64,000 nt of DNA from Acidobacteriota bacterium. GTDB taxonomy: Bacteria > Acidobacteriota > Thermoanaerobaculia > UBA5066. The notes under the pieces are model-generated. The model had not been told where the DNA came from. It ran no database searches and saw nothing but the letters and a program-made list of their open reading frames with translations. The stretch lies in NCBI GenBank assembly GCA_029781975.1, contig JAKOVQ010000016.1, positions 310,001 through 374,000 of the forward strand, in the 5' to 3' direction. The position numbers and the translations under genes are program-made. Positions 49,933 to 58,506 of the stretch are shown here, piece after piece (the stretch's first letter is position 1; every line of letters starts with the position of its first letter).

Positions 49933-51150
49933 TCAGCCGGCCGGACGCAGGGCGACCGACGAGCCGACCCAGGTGAAGTCCTTGTTGAAGTCGACCCCGA
50001 GCATCTTGCCGCGCGAGAGGCGGCAGAGGTTGAGGCCGAGGACGAACTCGCGGGACCCGGGCGGACGGTAGAACATCATCCGGACCTCGACCTTCACCCC
50101 CCCGCCGTCGGCCGCTCGGATGCACGGCTCGTAGGCGATCTTCTCCTGCAGGCACCAGCGTCCGCGCTCGGCCACGGGGATCCGGGCGAGGTCCTCCGCC
50201 GTCGGCTCGACGTTCACGCCGCCCCCGGCGAAGGAGAAGAGGGGCTTCAGGACGTACCGCTCCGCCAGGTCGTCCGGGACGGACGTGAGGTCGGAGAGGT
50301 AGGTCGCCCCGGGGACGGCCGGGTGGGAGAGGAAGGGGATGGAGAACTTCGACCAGGTCCAGAACCAGTTCGGGTGGGGCGTCCAGGTCACGTCGAGGGG
50401 GTCGCGGAAGTCGAACGGCAGGGTGAGGCCCGACCGGATCAGCTCGTCGAAGACGATCCGGTTGTAGATCCTGCGGACCGGGACCCTTCGGCCCCCCTTC
50501 CTCCGGTAGAGGCGGCGCCCCTCCCGCTCGAGCTCGGTGGCGCAGACGGCGTCGACCCCCAGGAGGAGCCGGGTCGCCTCGAAGTCGACGTAGGTCTTCT
50601 GCTCGCGGGGCTTCAGGTCGAGGAGGACCACCTCCTCCGGGTCCTCGTCCGCGACGACGACCCGCCGGAGGAGCTCGACGTACGACGCCCGGTCGAGACC
50701 GGAGAAGTAGGGGCTCCAACCGCCGGCCGGCAGCCCCGGCACCCCGGCCAGGACGCTCTCCCACGCCTCCGCCTGGAAGACCTCGAACGCGGAGAGCGAC
50801 GGGAAGCCCTGGAGCTCGATGAGGCGCGGGGCGAGGGCGCCGTCCGCCCCCCGGACCACCGCCAGGTCGACCTGGGCCAGGCTCGGGAGCTCGTCCATCC
50901 CGGGGACGTCCCACTCGGGGGGGATCGCGGCCTTCATCCGCGCGATCACCTCCGGGCGCCGGATCTGCGCGAGGATCTCCCGCGCGGCGGTCTCGAGGGC
51001 CGTCCCCAGGGCGTCGGTCAGGAAGACCGGGGTCTCGGCCAGCCGGAAGCCGGGCGCGACGCCGACCCGGCGCTCCATCTCGGCCACGTACCGGCGGTAC
51101 GTCTCGCCGGTGAACGCCGCGTTGAACGCGGCCCTGTGGGCGGAGTCCAT
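49933..51150 (-). CDS. ATP-grasp-like protein of unknown function
   Basis: 405 residues, cytoplasmic. The C-terminal half has ATP-grasp-type features: RYVLKPLFSFAGGGVNVEP (about 290-308), then WCLQEKIAYEP and KVEVRMMFY. The N-terminal half (VFLTDALGTALETAAREIL and the IELQGFPSLSAFEVFQAE block) does not match a family I know. No acceptor or donor substrate is evident. It lies 12 bases after the SRAP gene on the same strand and may share its transcript, although TAGACT overlaps the SRAP stop 9 bases before the ATG. Confidence 0.75.
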   Translation of the reverse strand: MDSAHRAAFNAAFTGETYRRYVAEMERRVGVAPGFRLAETPVFLTDALGTALETAAREILAQIRRPEVIARMKAAIPPEWDVPGMDELPSLAQVDLAVVRGADGALAPRLIELQGFPSLSAFEVFQAEAWESVLAGVPGLPAGGWSPYFSGLDRASYVELLRRVVVADEDPEEVVLLDLKPREQKTYVDFEATRLLLGVDAVCATELEREGRRLYRRKGGRRVPVRRIYNRIVFDELIRSGLTLPFDFRDPLDVTWTPHPNWFWTWSKFSIPFLSHPAVPGATYLSDLTSVPDDLAERYVLKPLFSFAGGGVNVEPTAEDLARIPVAERGRWCLQEKIAYEPCIRAADGGGVKVEVRMMFYRPPGSREFVLGLNLCRLSRGKMLGVDFNKDFTWVGSSVALRPAG

Positions 51151-51162
51151 CCGGGGAGGAGT

Positions 51163-51852
51163 CTAGGGGGCGGGCGCGGACGAGGGAAGCAGAAGCTCGG
51201 GGCCGTTCCGCGACGGGTCGTTGACGAGGGGCGAGACCTCCCACGCCTCGAGCGTCCCCGCGGGGGCCGGAGCGAGGCAGCGGGCGAGCTCGGGGGCGGC
51301 CAGCGGCCGGCCCGAGAGCCAGAGCGCCTCGCCCTCGGCGTCGAGGACGGCCGGCATCCTGTCGTGGACGCGGGCAGCGACCTCGTTCGGCTCCGTCGTC
51401 ACGATCGCGAACGTCTCGAGCGGCTCGCGGCCGTCCGCCGGACGCCACGTCTCCCAGAGGCCGGCCAGCGCGAACGGTCCCCCGCCGGCGACCCGGAAGA
51501 AGAACGGCGTCTTGCGTCCCGGTCCCGCGCGCCACTCGTAGTAGCCGTCGACGGGGACGAGGGCGCGGCGCTTCCGGAGCGCGTCGCGGAACGTCGGCTT
51601 CTCCGCGAGCCCCTCGGCCCGGGCGTTGATCGGGCGCGGCGCCTTCTCCGCCGTCCGCGCCCAGCCGGGGAGGAGGCCCCACGCGGCCTCCGAAAGGAGC
51701 CTCCCCTCGGGCCCGATGACGACGATCGGCGCCCGCTGCCGGGGCGCGACGTTGAAGCGCCCGCCGCAGGCGACGCCGCCGGGTCCGACCGCGAAGCCGA
51801 AACGGTTCCTCAGGAGCTCCCGCTCGCTCGACTGGACGTAGCGACCGCACAT
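51163..51852 (-). CDS. SRAP (YedK/HMCES)-domain protein
   Basis: 229 residues. It forms a stable thiazolidine crosslink with abasic sites in single-stranded DNA. The Cys2 start (MCGRYV) is correct, so the start is at 51852, although the frame extends upstream. The other active residues are visible in NARAEGL, YYEWR and the HDRMP His block. GGGAGA precedes the ATG. It is flanked by AI-2E transporter and ATP-grasp-like genes on the same strand, with 23- and 12-base gaps. A DNA-repair role fits the family. Confidence 0.95.
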   Translation of the reverse strand: MCGRYVQSSERELLRNRFGFAVGPGGVACGGRFNVAPRQRAPIVVIGPEGRLLSEAAWGLLPGWARTAEKAPRPINARAEGLAEKPTFRDALRKRRALVPVDGYYEWRAGPGRKTPFFFRVAGGGPFALAGLWETWRPADGREPLETFAIVTTEPNEVAARVHDRMPAVLDAEGEALWLSGRPLAAPELARCLAPAPAGTLEAWEVSPLVNDPSRNGPELLLPSSAPAP

Positions 51853-51875
51853 CGCCGTCTCCCGCGCGGCCCGGC

Positions 51876-53054
51876 TCAGGCCTCGGGCTCGTCGCCGCCG
51901 GCCCGGACGGCCTCGGCCGCCTCGCCCCCGACCTTCTCCTCGTCCTCCTCCGGCTCGGGGTCCGGGGTCCGGTCGCCGAGGAGCGCCGCCCACGGGGCGA
52001 AGCGGTCGAAGCGCTCGGCGACGACCTTGATGGTCGCCGTCAGAGGGACGGCGAGGATCGCGCCGGGGACGCCCCAGAGGACCCCCCAGAAGAGGAACGC
52101 CACGAGGACGGCGAGGGGGTGAAGGCGGACGCGCCCGCCGACGATGAACGGGGTCAGGACGTTCCCCTCCAGGAACTGCACCACCGAGTAGAAGGCGATC
52201 ACCTTCACGGCCAGGATCGGCTGGTCGCCGGCGAGGATCGCGACGAGGAACGCCGGCGTGGTCGAGAGGATGACGCCGACGTACGGGACGAGGACGCAGA
52301 GCCCCGCCAGCGGGCCGAGGACGTAGCTGTACGGCACCCTCAGGACGAGGAGCCCCGCGGTGGTGACGCAGGCCGTGATGAGGATCACGAAGAGCTCGCC
52401 CAGGACGTAGCCCGAGAGGACCCGCGCCACGCCGACCGCGAAGTCGGACGCGGCCCGTCCCCCGCGCCTGCGGAGGATCCGGCCGATCGCCCCGGCGTAC
52501 TTCTCCCGGTCCTTGAGCATGAAGAACGCGAGCATCGGCACGGCCGCGGTGTAGAGCAGCAGCGAGAGGACCGTCCGGACCTGGAGGACGACCCGCCCGA
52601 CCGACTCGAGGACCCCCTCCTCGAGCTTGACCGAGCGGACCGACCGGTCCCCCTCGGGGAAGAGCCGGCGGGTCCCCTCCTCGAGCTTCGAGAAGAGCCC
52701 CTGGGCCCGGGTCGTGAACCCCTGCACCTTCCGCTCGTACGCGGGCCAGTCGCGGGCGAAGTCCTGGGCCTGGTCGAGCGCGTTGAAGATGAAGAAGCCG
52801 ATCAGCGTCCCGAGGAGGAGGAGGACGACCAGCGCGGCCAGGCCGCGCGGGATCCGGATCTTCTCGAGGAGCTCGACGAACGGGTGGAGGGCGAACGAGA
52901 GGAAGAGGGCGAAGAAGAAGGTGACGAAGAGGACCTTCCCGGCCCAGAGGAGCCCCACGACGGCCGCCGTCCCGAGGACGACGAGCGCCCGCGAACGAAG
53001 AGCCCCGCCGAGGGCGGGGCTCGTCCCCGTGGTGAACGCGCCGCTCGAGGCCAC
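51876..53054 (-). CDS. AI-2E family transporter
   Basis: 392 residues with eight or so membrane segments and the family's central YVLGPLAGLCVLVPYVG and VIAFYSVVQFLEGNVLTPFIVG regions. Some members export autoinducer-2 or act as Na+/Li+/H+ antiporters, and most are of unknown transport function. The acidic C-terminal tail after residue 360 is disordered. The start is GTG. TAAACT lies 7 bases upstream and there is no ribosome binding site. First gene of a likely operon with SRAP and the ATP-grasp-like protein. Confidence 0.9.
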   Translation of the reverse strand: MASSGAFTTGTSPALGGALRSRALVVLGTAAVVGLLWAGKVLFVTFFFALFLSFALHPFVELLEKIRIPRGLAALVVLLLLGTLIGFFIFNALDQAQDFARDWPAYERKVQGFTTRAQGLFSKLEEGTRRLFPEGDRSVRSVKLEEGVLESVGRVVLQVRTVLSLLLYTAAVPMLAFFMLKDREKYAGAIGRILRRRGGRAASDFAVGVARVLSGYVLGELFVILITACVTTAGLLVLRVPYSYVLGPLAGLCVLVPYVGVILSTTPAFLVAILAGDQPILAVKVIAFYSVVQFLEGNVLTPFIVGGRVRLHPLAVLVAFLFWGVLWGVPGAILAVPLTATIKVVAERFDRFAPWAALLGDRTPDPEPEEDEEKVGGEAAEAVRAGGDEPEA

Positions 53055-53061
53055 CGCCTTC

Positions 53062-53067
53062 AGTTTA
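53062..53067 (-). promoter_or_regulatory. -10-like element of a leaderless AI-2E transcript
   Basis: TAAACT, 7 bases before the GTG. It fits TAnnnT. A CTTTTA at 53085-53090 is at -35 spacing but is poor and lies in the OmpA terminator. Confidence 0.45.
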
Positions 53068-53085
53068 CCCCCGGGGGAAGGCCGT

Positions 53086-53121
53086 AAAAGAGAGGAGGCC
53101 GGCTCGTGCCGGCCTCCTCTC
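53086..53121 (-). terminator. Terminator after the OmpA-family gene
   Basis: A perfect 13-bp stem GAGAGGAGGCCGG/CCGGCCTCCTCTC (53090-53102 with 53109-53121) with a 6-base loop. It is followed on the minus strand by TTTTA. It is 24 bases after the ompA stop. Confidence 0.8.
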
Positions 53122-53145
53122 GGGTCCGCGGGGTCGGACGGCTCG

Positions 53146-54507
53146 TCAGGGGAAGGCGACGTTCACCACCACCCGGCGATTGCGCGTCGCGTCGCCGCCG
53201 GCCTCGGCGTCGCCCTTGGCCTCGGCCTTGATGCGGGACGCGTCGATGCCGTGCCTCTTCACGAGGTAGTCCTTCGCGGCGTCCGCGCGTCCCTGGGCGA
53301 GCTTCATGTGGTCGCCCTTCTCCTTCGGGTCGGTGTAGGCCGTGATGGTGCAGGTGGCCGCGAGGTTGTTCTTCAGGCGGAGGGCCACGCCGTCGAGGAT
53401 CGCCTTGGCGATGTTGGTCAGGCGGCTCTTGGACGTGTCGAAGAGGATCTCGTCGGTCGTCGAGGTCTCCGGCTTCGGCGGGGGCGGCGCCTCGGCGACG
53501 GGGGGGGCGGGGGCCGGGGCGACGGCCGGCTCGGGCGCGGGGGCCGGGGCGGGAGGCGGAGGCGGCGCCTCGTGGGCGGCCGCGGAGACCTTCATCTCCT
53601 CCTCGGCCGGGGGCTGGGGCGACCAGGAGAGCTGGACGAGGCCGCCGATGTTGCTCGGCGAGTTCCCGTACTTGACCCAGCGGTCGATGTTCGCCCGGAC
53701 CGCGGCGCCGGCGACGATCCCCGTCTCGCCGATGCCGAAGCGGGCGCCAAGGAGGGCCTCGGAGTAGGGGTCGGGCTTCGTCGTCCCGCCGTCGTACATG
53801 ACGCGGTTGATCTCGAAGATCCCCTTCAGCGTGTTCTTGATGATCGGGACCCCGAAGCCGAGGCCGAACCTCAGCTCGTTGGAGACGTCGTAGTCCTCGC
53901 CCTGGTCCCCCGCGAGGAGGTAGCCCATCTGGACCGTCGCCACCCCGTAGGTCCCTGAGATCCCGAAGTCGTAGTCGGCCCGGTAGGTGGAGAACGCGTT
54001 GGGGTCGTTCTTCGACTGGGTCGCCAGCGCGATGCCGCCGAAGAGGGCCACCTTCACGAGGTCCTTGGTCCTCGGGTTGACGACGACCTTCGTCCCGATC
54101 CGGAACTTGTCCGTCTCGTTGTGGCGGAAGCCGCTCGCCCGCTCGTGCCCCCCGACGACCCCGGACCAGGCGCGGTCCTCGGCGAAGAAGTTCGTCTGGC
54201 CGGCGGTGACCGACAGCTCCCAGTTGTCGAGCAGCCCGAACGCCGCCGTCAGCCCGAGCTTGCCGTACCCGTACCGGAGCGGGTCGTCGACCCCGGGCGG
54301 GTAGACCACCGAGGCCGCGGCGGAGCGGTCCGACTGGCTGTAGAAGAGGCTGAAGGAGAACCGTCCCGAGGGGAGACTCTCCGCGTTGTTCAGCTCGAAC
54401 AGCCCGGTGGAGCCGGTGAGCGTGGGAGCCACCTGCGCCGCGAGAGGAGAGGCCCCGACGAGGGTCGAGACCAGCGCGAGGAGGAGTCCGGTCCGCGTCC
54501 GTCGCAT
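53146..54507 (-). CDS. OmpA-family outer membrane protein
   Basis: 453 residues. The signal peptide ends near PLAAQ (about 25). An outer-membrane barrel-like region (30-300, ending near the LSWSPQPPAEEE linker) is followed by a Pro/Ala-rich linker and an OmpA C-terminal domain (about 345-450). The peptidoglycan-binding region is visible in EILFDTSKSRL and in a block with ITAYTDPKEKGDHMKLAQ and RAD. It is likely an outer-membrane anchor for peptidoglycan. The start at 54507 has AAAGGAG directly upstream, so an open upstream frame is not used. Confidence 0.93.
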   Translation of the reverse strand: MRRTRTGLLLALVSTLVGASPLAAQVAPTLTGSTGLFELNNAESLPSGRFSFSLFYSQSDRSAAASVVYPPGVDDPLRYGYGKLGLTAAFGLLDNWELSVTAGQTNFFAEDRAWSGVVGGHERASGFRHNETDKFRIGTKVVVNPRTKDLVKVALFGGIALATQSKNDPNAFSTYRADYDFGISGTYGVATVQMGYLLAGDQGEDYDVSNELRFGLGFGVPIIKNTLKGIFEINRVMYDGGTTKPDPYSEALLGARFGIGETGIVAGAAVRANIDRWVKYGNSPSNIGGLVQLSWSPQPPAEEEMKVSAAAHEAPPPPPAPAPAPEPAVAPAPAPPVAEAPPPPKPETSTTDEILFDTSKSRLTNIAKAILDGVALRLKNNLAATCTITAYTDPKEKGDHMKLAQGRADAAKDYLVKRHGIDASRIKAEAKGDAEAGGDATRNRRVVVNVAFP

Positions 54508-54681
54508 CGAATCTCCTTTTCTGCCCGCGGAACCCGGTGCGGCTCCTTGGCCCGAGGGAACCGACATCTCTCCAGATCCGGGGTCAGCGTCCTTTTCTAA
54601 AAGTCTAACAGCACGGCGTTTTCCGGCCAAGTCTCGCCGGAAGGAGGGCGGAAAGCCCGTCGGGGCCGGCCGCCGCGAAGG

Positions 54682-55623
54682 TCACAGCAGGGGAGCCATC
54701 TTCTCCCGGAAGCCGATCGCGGCGTCGCGGCCCCGGAGGGCGGTGACGGTCTGCTCCAGGCTCCGGATGAGGTCCCGGATGACGTCGAGGCCGCGGCCCT
54801 TGTCGACCTCTCCGAGCGCGGCCCGGTAGAGGCGGTCGATGGTCGGGTCCCCCGGGGAGAGCGCGGCGCTCTCGGCCTCCTGCTTCACCTTCGTGCAGAG
54901 GATCTGGAGGCTCCGCTTCTCGTCGCCACGGGTCACGGCGTTGAAGACGCCGCTGTGGGTCGTCACGGTCTGGACGCCCGCCGCCGCGGCGGCGGAGGCG
55001 CCGCCGGCGGGAGCGGAGGCGAGGGAGGGAGCCGGGGCCGGGGCCGGCGCCGGGGCGGCCGGAGCCGCCGGGCGGGCGGCCGTCCTGCGCGGGCCGACCT
55101 CCACGAGCTCGGCCGTCACCAGGCCGTACAGGGTCTTCGCCACGTCGAACGGCGAGAGCTTCGCGTGGCGGGCGACCTCCTCGATCGACCGGTTCCCGTC
55201 GATCCCGGTCACGACGAGCCACTCCGTGGGGGTCAGCGTCACGGGCTCGGACATCCCCTCGCGGCAGGTCAGCCGGGGCACCGAGTCGGTCGTCGGGATC
55301 TTCTTCGAGAGGATCTTCCACTCGTCGCTGCGGCGCGCGGCCTCCATGAGGAGGTTGGTGTTCGAGCGGGTGATCGTCCGCATCTCGCTCTCGACGCCCG
55401 GGGAGAACTGGAACTCGCCCTGGTTCCAGAGGGCGAGCCCGTAGATGGCGTCCTCCCCCTCGACGTCGCCGACCTTCGCGTGCGTGATCTGGCCGTTCTG
55501 GATGTAGACGACGCCGCGCTCGGCGCCTCGAACGAGCGAGAACATGCCGGTCTTCCCCGACACGGCGACGAGCTGGACGATGTCGGCGAGGGGAAGTTCC
55601 TTCAGCGAGCCTTGGAACGACAT
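54682..55623 (-). CDS. DUF4388-domain protein
   Basis: 313 residues. The N-terminal domain (MSFQGSLKELPLADIVQLVA onward, about 1-95) is DUF4388, which is common in Acidobacteria and myxobacteria and often partners regulatory domains. A helical middle (about 110-190), a Pro/Ala linker and a C-terminal helical region of about 90 residues follow. No catalytic motif is visible. The start at 55623 was preferred to an ATG at 55662, because the DUF4388 block begins there. The function is unknown. It is likely a regulatory or polar-localisation protein. Confidence 0.8.
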   Translation of the reverse strand: MSFQGSLKELPLADIVQLVAVSGKTGMFSLVRGAERGVVYIQNGQITHAKVGDVEGEDAIYGLALWNQGEFQFSPGVESEMRTITRSNTNLLMEAARRSDEWKILSKKIPTTDSVPRLTCREGMSEPVTLTPTEWLVVTGIDGNRSIEEVARHAKLSPFDVAKTLYGLVTAELVEVGPRRTAARPAAPAAPAPAPAPAPSLASAPAGGASAAAAAGVQTVTTHSGVFNAVTRGDEKRSLQILCTKVKQEAESAALSPGDPTIDRLYRAALGEVDKGRGLDVIRDLIRSLEQTVTALRGRDAAIGFREKMAPLL

Positions 55624-55678
55624 GCTGCTTTTCTCGTCATCCTGGTCGGAGGACGATACCACCCCGTCCCGGCGGGGC

Positions 55679-56227
55679 TCAACCGGACGGGCGCCGTCTC
55701 ACGGGCGCGGAGGCGCCGCCGGCCACGGCCGCGCCCGCGCGGACCGTCCGGTGCGCGGCGGTCTGGTAGCCGTGGGCCAGGGCGGTCGCGGCGGCGTCGG
55801 CTGCGTCGAGCGCGAGGCGGGAGGAGCCCGCGGGGCGTCCCAGGAGCGCGCCCACCATCCGCCGCACCTGCTCCTTGTCGGCCAGGCCCGTCCCGGTGAC
55901 GGTCTTCTTGATCTCGGCCGGCGTCACCTCCGCGATCGGAAGGCCCCTCTCCGCCAGGGCGACGAGGAGCGCTCCGCGCGCCTCGCCGAGCGCGATGAGG
56001 CTCTGCGGGTTGACGCCGGAGAAGACTTTCTCGACCGCGGCCGCGTCGGGGCGCTCCCGGTCGATCACGGCGAGGAGCGCGTCGCGGAGGGCGAGGAGCC
56101 GGACCGCGAACGGCCCCGAGGTCGCCGGCCGGAGGACGCCGGCGGCGGCGAGCCGCGGCGCGCCGTCGAAGTCGACGACCGCCCAGCCCGCCGCACGGCT
56201 CCCGGGGTCGACCCCGAGGATCCTCAC
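55679..56227 (-). CDS. ruvC: Crossover junction endodeoxyribonuclease RuvC
   Basis: 182 residues. It resolves Holliday junctions in homologous recombination. The four acidic residues are placed as expected: Asp7 (ILGVDPGS), Glu66 (AVEKVF) and Asp141/Asp144 (ALDAADAA). It lies 11 bases after yebC, a common arrangement. ruvA and ruvB are not adjacent; a DUF4388 gene follows instead. The start is GTG. Confidence 0.95.
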   Translation of the reverse strand: MRILGVDPGSRAAGWAVVDFDGAPRLAAAGVLRPATSGPFAVRLLALRDALLAVIDRERPDAAAVEKVFSGVNPQSLIALGEARGALLVALAERGLPIAEVTPAEIKKTVTGTGLADKEQVRRMVGALLGRPAGSSRLALDAADAAATALAHGYQTAAHRTVRAGAAVAGGASAPVRRRPSG

Positions 56228-56238
56228 CGCGGGGGCCG

Positions 56239-56982
56239 TCAGGCTTCCTGGAGGTAGCTGTCGTCGATCTGGCCCGTCGACCAGACCTTCTGGACGTCGT
56301 CGTGGTCCTCGAGCATCTCCAGGAGCTTGAGGAGCGCGGGGCCCTTGTCGCCGACCTCGACGGGGGTGTTCGGCATCATCTGGACCTCGGCCGTCTGGGC
56401 GGCGATCCCCTTCCCCTCGAGGACGGTCCGGACGGCCTCGAGCGACGAGGGGTCGGTCGTGATCTCGAACACGTCGGCGTCCTCGGTCCGGAAGTCCTCG
56501 GCCCCGGCCTCGAGCGCGAGCTCCATCAGGGCGTCCTCGGAGGCGGCGCCCCGCTCGACCGCGATGTACCCCTTCTTCGTGAACTGGAAGACGACGGAGC
56601 CCGCCGTCCCCATGTTGCCGCCGTACTTGGTGAGGAGGTGGCGGATCTCGGCGGTCGTCCGGTTCTTGTTGTCGGTCATCGCCTCGATGAGGATCGCCGC
56701 TCCGCCGGGCCCGTAGCCCTCGTAGACGACCTCCTCGTAGGTGACGCCCTCCAGCTCGCCCGTCCCCCGCTTGATCGCCTTGTCGATGTTGTCCGCGGGC
56801 ATCGACGCCTTCTTCGCGGCCTGGACGGCGCTGCGAAGACGCGGGTTCGACTCGACGACGCCGCCCCCGACCTTGGCGGACATCGTGATCTCCTTGATCA
56901 GCTTCGTGAAGAGCCGGCCCCGCTTGGCGTCGGCCGCGCCCTTCTTGTGCTTGATCGTGCTCCACTTGCTGTGACCGGACAT
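56239..56982 (-). CDS. yebC: YebC/PmpR-family transcriptional regulator or translation factor
   Basis: 247 residues, full length. The family start [20 protein letters not shown] is present, as are the [16 protein letters not shown] block and an acidic C-terminus. YebC proteins have been tied both to transcription control and to relief of ribosome stalling at proline stretches. Many Pro-rich tracts here would suit the second role. A TAAAAT on the minus strand lies about 60 bases upstream (57041-57046). The start has GAGAGGGG in front. ruvC follows. Confidence 0.95.
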   Translation of the reverse strand: MSGHSKWSTIKHKKGAADAKRGRLFTKLIKEITMSAKVGGGVVESNPRLRSAVQAAKKASMPADNIDKAIKRGTGELEGVTYEEVVYEGYGPGGAAILIEAMTDNKNRTTAEIRHLLTKYGGNMGTAGSVVFQFTKKGYIAVERGAASEDALMELALEAGAEDFRTEDADVFEITTDPSSLEAVRTVLEGKGIAAQTAEVQMMPNTPVEVGDKGPALLKLLEMLEDHDDVQKVWSTGQIDDSYLQEA

Positions 56983-57038
56983 CGGTAACCCCTCTCGCTC
57001 GCAGGCCCCTCGGGGCCGTCCTGACGCAAATCCCTATT

Positions 57039-58424
57039 TTAGCAAGGCGCCGCCCCGCCCAGGGAAAGGCCCCCGACGGCCGTCAGCTCCCCGTCCGCGC
57101 CCGGGACGAGGCGCGCGCGGAACCGCGTCCCCGCCGGCGGGACACCGTCGGGCCCGGCCGCGAGCGCCACCTCGAGGTAGTGGTCGGTCAGCCCGCGGCC
57201 TCCCCGGAGCGCCACGACCTCCGCCTCGGTCCCCGAGGCGCGCGAGCGGAACGCGCGGGCGCCGGCGTCGGCCCGTCGCCGGAGCCGCGCGGCGCGCCGC
57301 TCCACGACGGCGGGGGGGACGCCCCGCTCCCGGTGGAGGCGCTCGCCGTCGGTCCCCGGGCGGGGAGAGAACGGGAAGACGTGAGCCGAGGCGAACGGGA
57401 GCGAGGCGAGGAGAGACTCGGTCGCCCCGAACTCCTCCTCGCTCTCTCCGGGGAATCCCGCGATGACGTCGGTCGCCAGGTGGAGGCGCGGGTTCCTCAC
57501 CGCCCGCTCGGCGAGGCGGACGAACCTCGCGACGGTGAGGCCCCGCCGCATCCTCCGGAGGACGGCGTCCGAGCCCGACTGGAGGGGGAGGTGGAGGTGC
57601 GGGACGACGACCGCCGACCCGGCGACGAGGTCCACGAGAGCCTCGCCCGCCTCCATCGGCTCGAGCGACGAGAGCCGGATCCGGCAGGCCGGCGGGTGCC
57701 GCTCGAGCCGCCGCAGCAGGTCGACGAGCCGGCCGCCCCGGGTCCCGCGGCCGAAGCTCGCGAGGTGGACGCCGACGAGGACGACCTCCGGGATCCCGGC
57801 GTCGCCCAGCCGCCGCACGGCGTCCTCGGCGTCCTCGCACGCCGCGCTCCGCTCCCGGCCCCTCAGCGACGGCACGACGCAGAACGCGCAGCGCCGGTCG
57901 CAGCCGTCCTGGACCTTCAGGAACGCGCGGGTCCGCCCCGCGTTGACGAAGGCGCCGATCGGCGCGTCGGCGTCCGCCGCCGGAAGGGCGAGCGGGACGT
58001 CCGGGGCCGTCCCTTCCGACGGCGTCCCGACGACCTTGCCGGGGAGGAGTCCCGCCGCCCGCGCGGCGAGGAGCGCGGGGAGCTTCCGGAGCGCCGCGAA
58101 CCCGACCACGAGGTCGACCTCGTCGAGGGTGGCGAGCGCCCGGGGGTCGCGCTCGGCCAGGCACCCGGAGACGACCGTCGTGGCTCCCGGCGCCTCGCGC
58201 CGGACGCGCCGCAGGAGACGCCGAGCGTCCCGCTCGGCCCGCGCGGTGACGGCGCAGCCGTGGACGACGACGACCGTCGCCCGGTCGGGAGCGTCCGCAG
58301 GGGCGAGCCCCGCCCGCGCGAGGAGGGCGGAGAGCGTGGCCCCTTCGGCCCGGCTCACCTTGCACCCCAAACTGTGCAGGGCGTAGCGCGGAAGTGACGG
58401 CGGGGCCGGCGGATGCGTTGACAC
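57039..58424 (-). CDS. mtaB: tRNA t6A37 methylthiotransferase MtaB
   Basis: 461 residues with the chosen start. It adds a methylthio group to N6-threonylcarbamoyladenosine at tRNA position 37. N-terminal UPF0004 cysteines are in SLGCKVS, HGCAV and SGCLAE. The radical SAM cluster is in GCDRRCAFCVVPS. The C-terminal TRAM-like part ends GADGELTAVGGLS. A GTG at 58424 is preferred. It is preceded by AGAGAGG and lies 16 bases downstream of TATTAT, while an ATG at 58502 would lie upstream of that promoter and almost on the next gene. Confidence 0.92.
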   Translation of the reverse strand: MSTHPPAPPSLPRYALHSLGCKVSRAEGATLSALLARAGLAPADAPDRATVVVVHGCAVTARAERDARRLLRRVRREAPGATTVVSGCLAERDPRALATLDEVDLVVGFAALRKLPALLAARAAGLLPGKVVGTPSEGTAPDVPLALPAADADAPIGAFVNAGRTRAFLKVQDGCDRRCAFCVVPSLRGRERSAACEDAEDAVRRLGDAGIPEVVLVGVHLASFGRGTRGGRLVDLLRRLERHPPACRIRLSSLEPMEAGEALVDLVAGSAVVVPHLHLPLQSGSDAVLRRMRRGLTVARFVRLAERAVRNPRLHLATDVIAGFPGESEEEFGATESLLASLPFASAHVFPFSPRPGTDGERLHRERGVPPAVVERRAARLRRRADAGARAFRSRASGTEAEVVALRGGRGLTDHYLEVALAAGPDGVPPAGTRFRARLVPGADGELTAVGGLSLGGAAPC

Positions 58425-58446
58425 GGCCTCTCTTGAAGGGATAATA
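58418..58446. promoter_or_regulatory. Divergent promoter with symmetric -10
   Basis: On the plus strand: TTGACA (58418-58423), a 16-base spacer and GATAAT (58440-58445), giving a leader of about 55 bases for the kinase gene. The same place reads TATTAT on the minus strand (58446-58441) in front of mtaB. The -35 overlaps the mtaB start codon. Confidence 0.6.
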
Positions 58447-58506
58447 GGTGACTTCTCCCGGGGAGCCGGAATTGCGGAGGCGTGGGGGGGCAGCCCCGTC
58501 AACCTT

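Noticed and set aside
58424-58502. ATG at 58502 as start of mtaB
   Set aside because: It lies upstream of the -10 (TATTAT) and 4 bases from the divergent gene. GTG 58424 has a fair ribosome binding site and matches the usual length.
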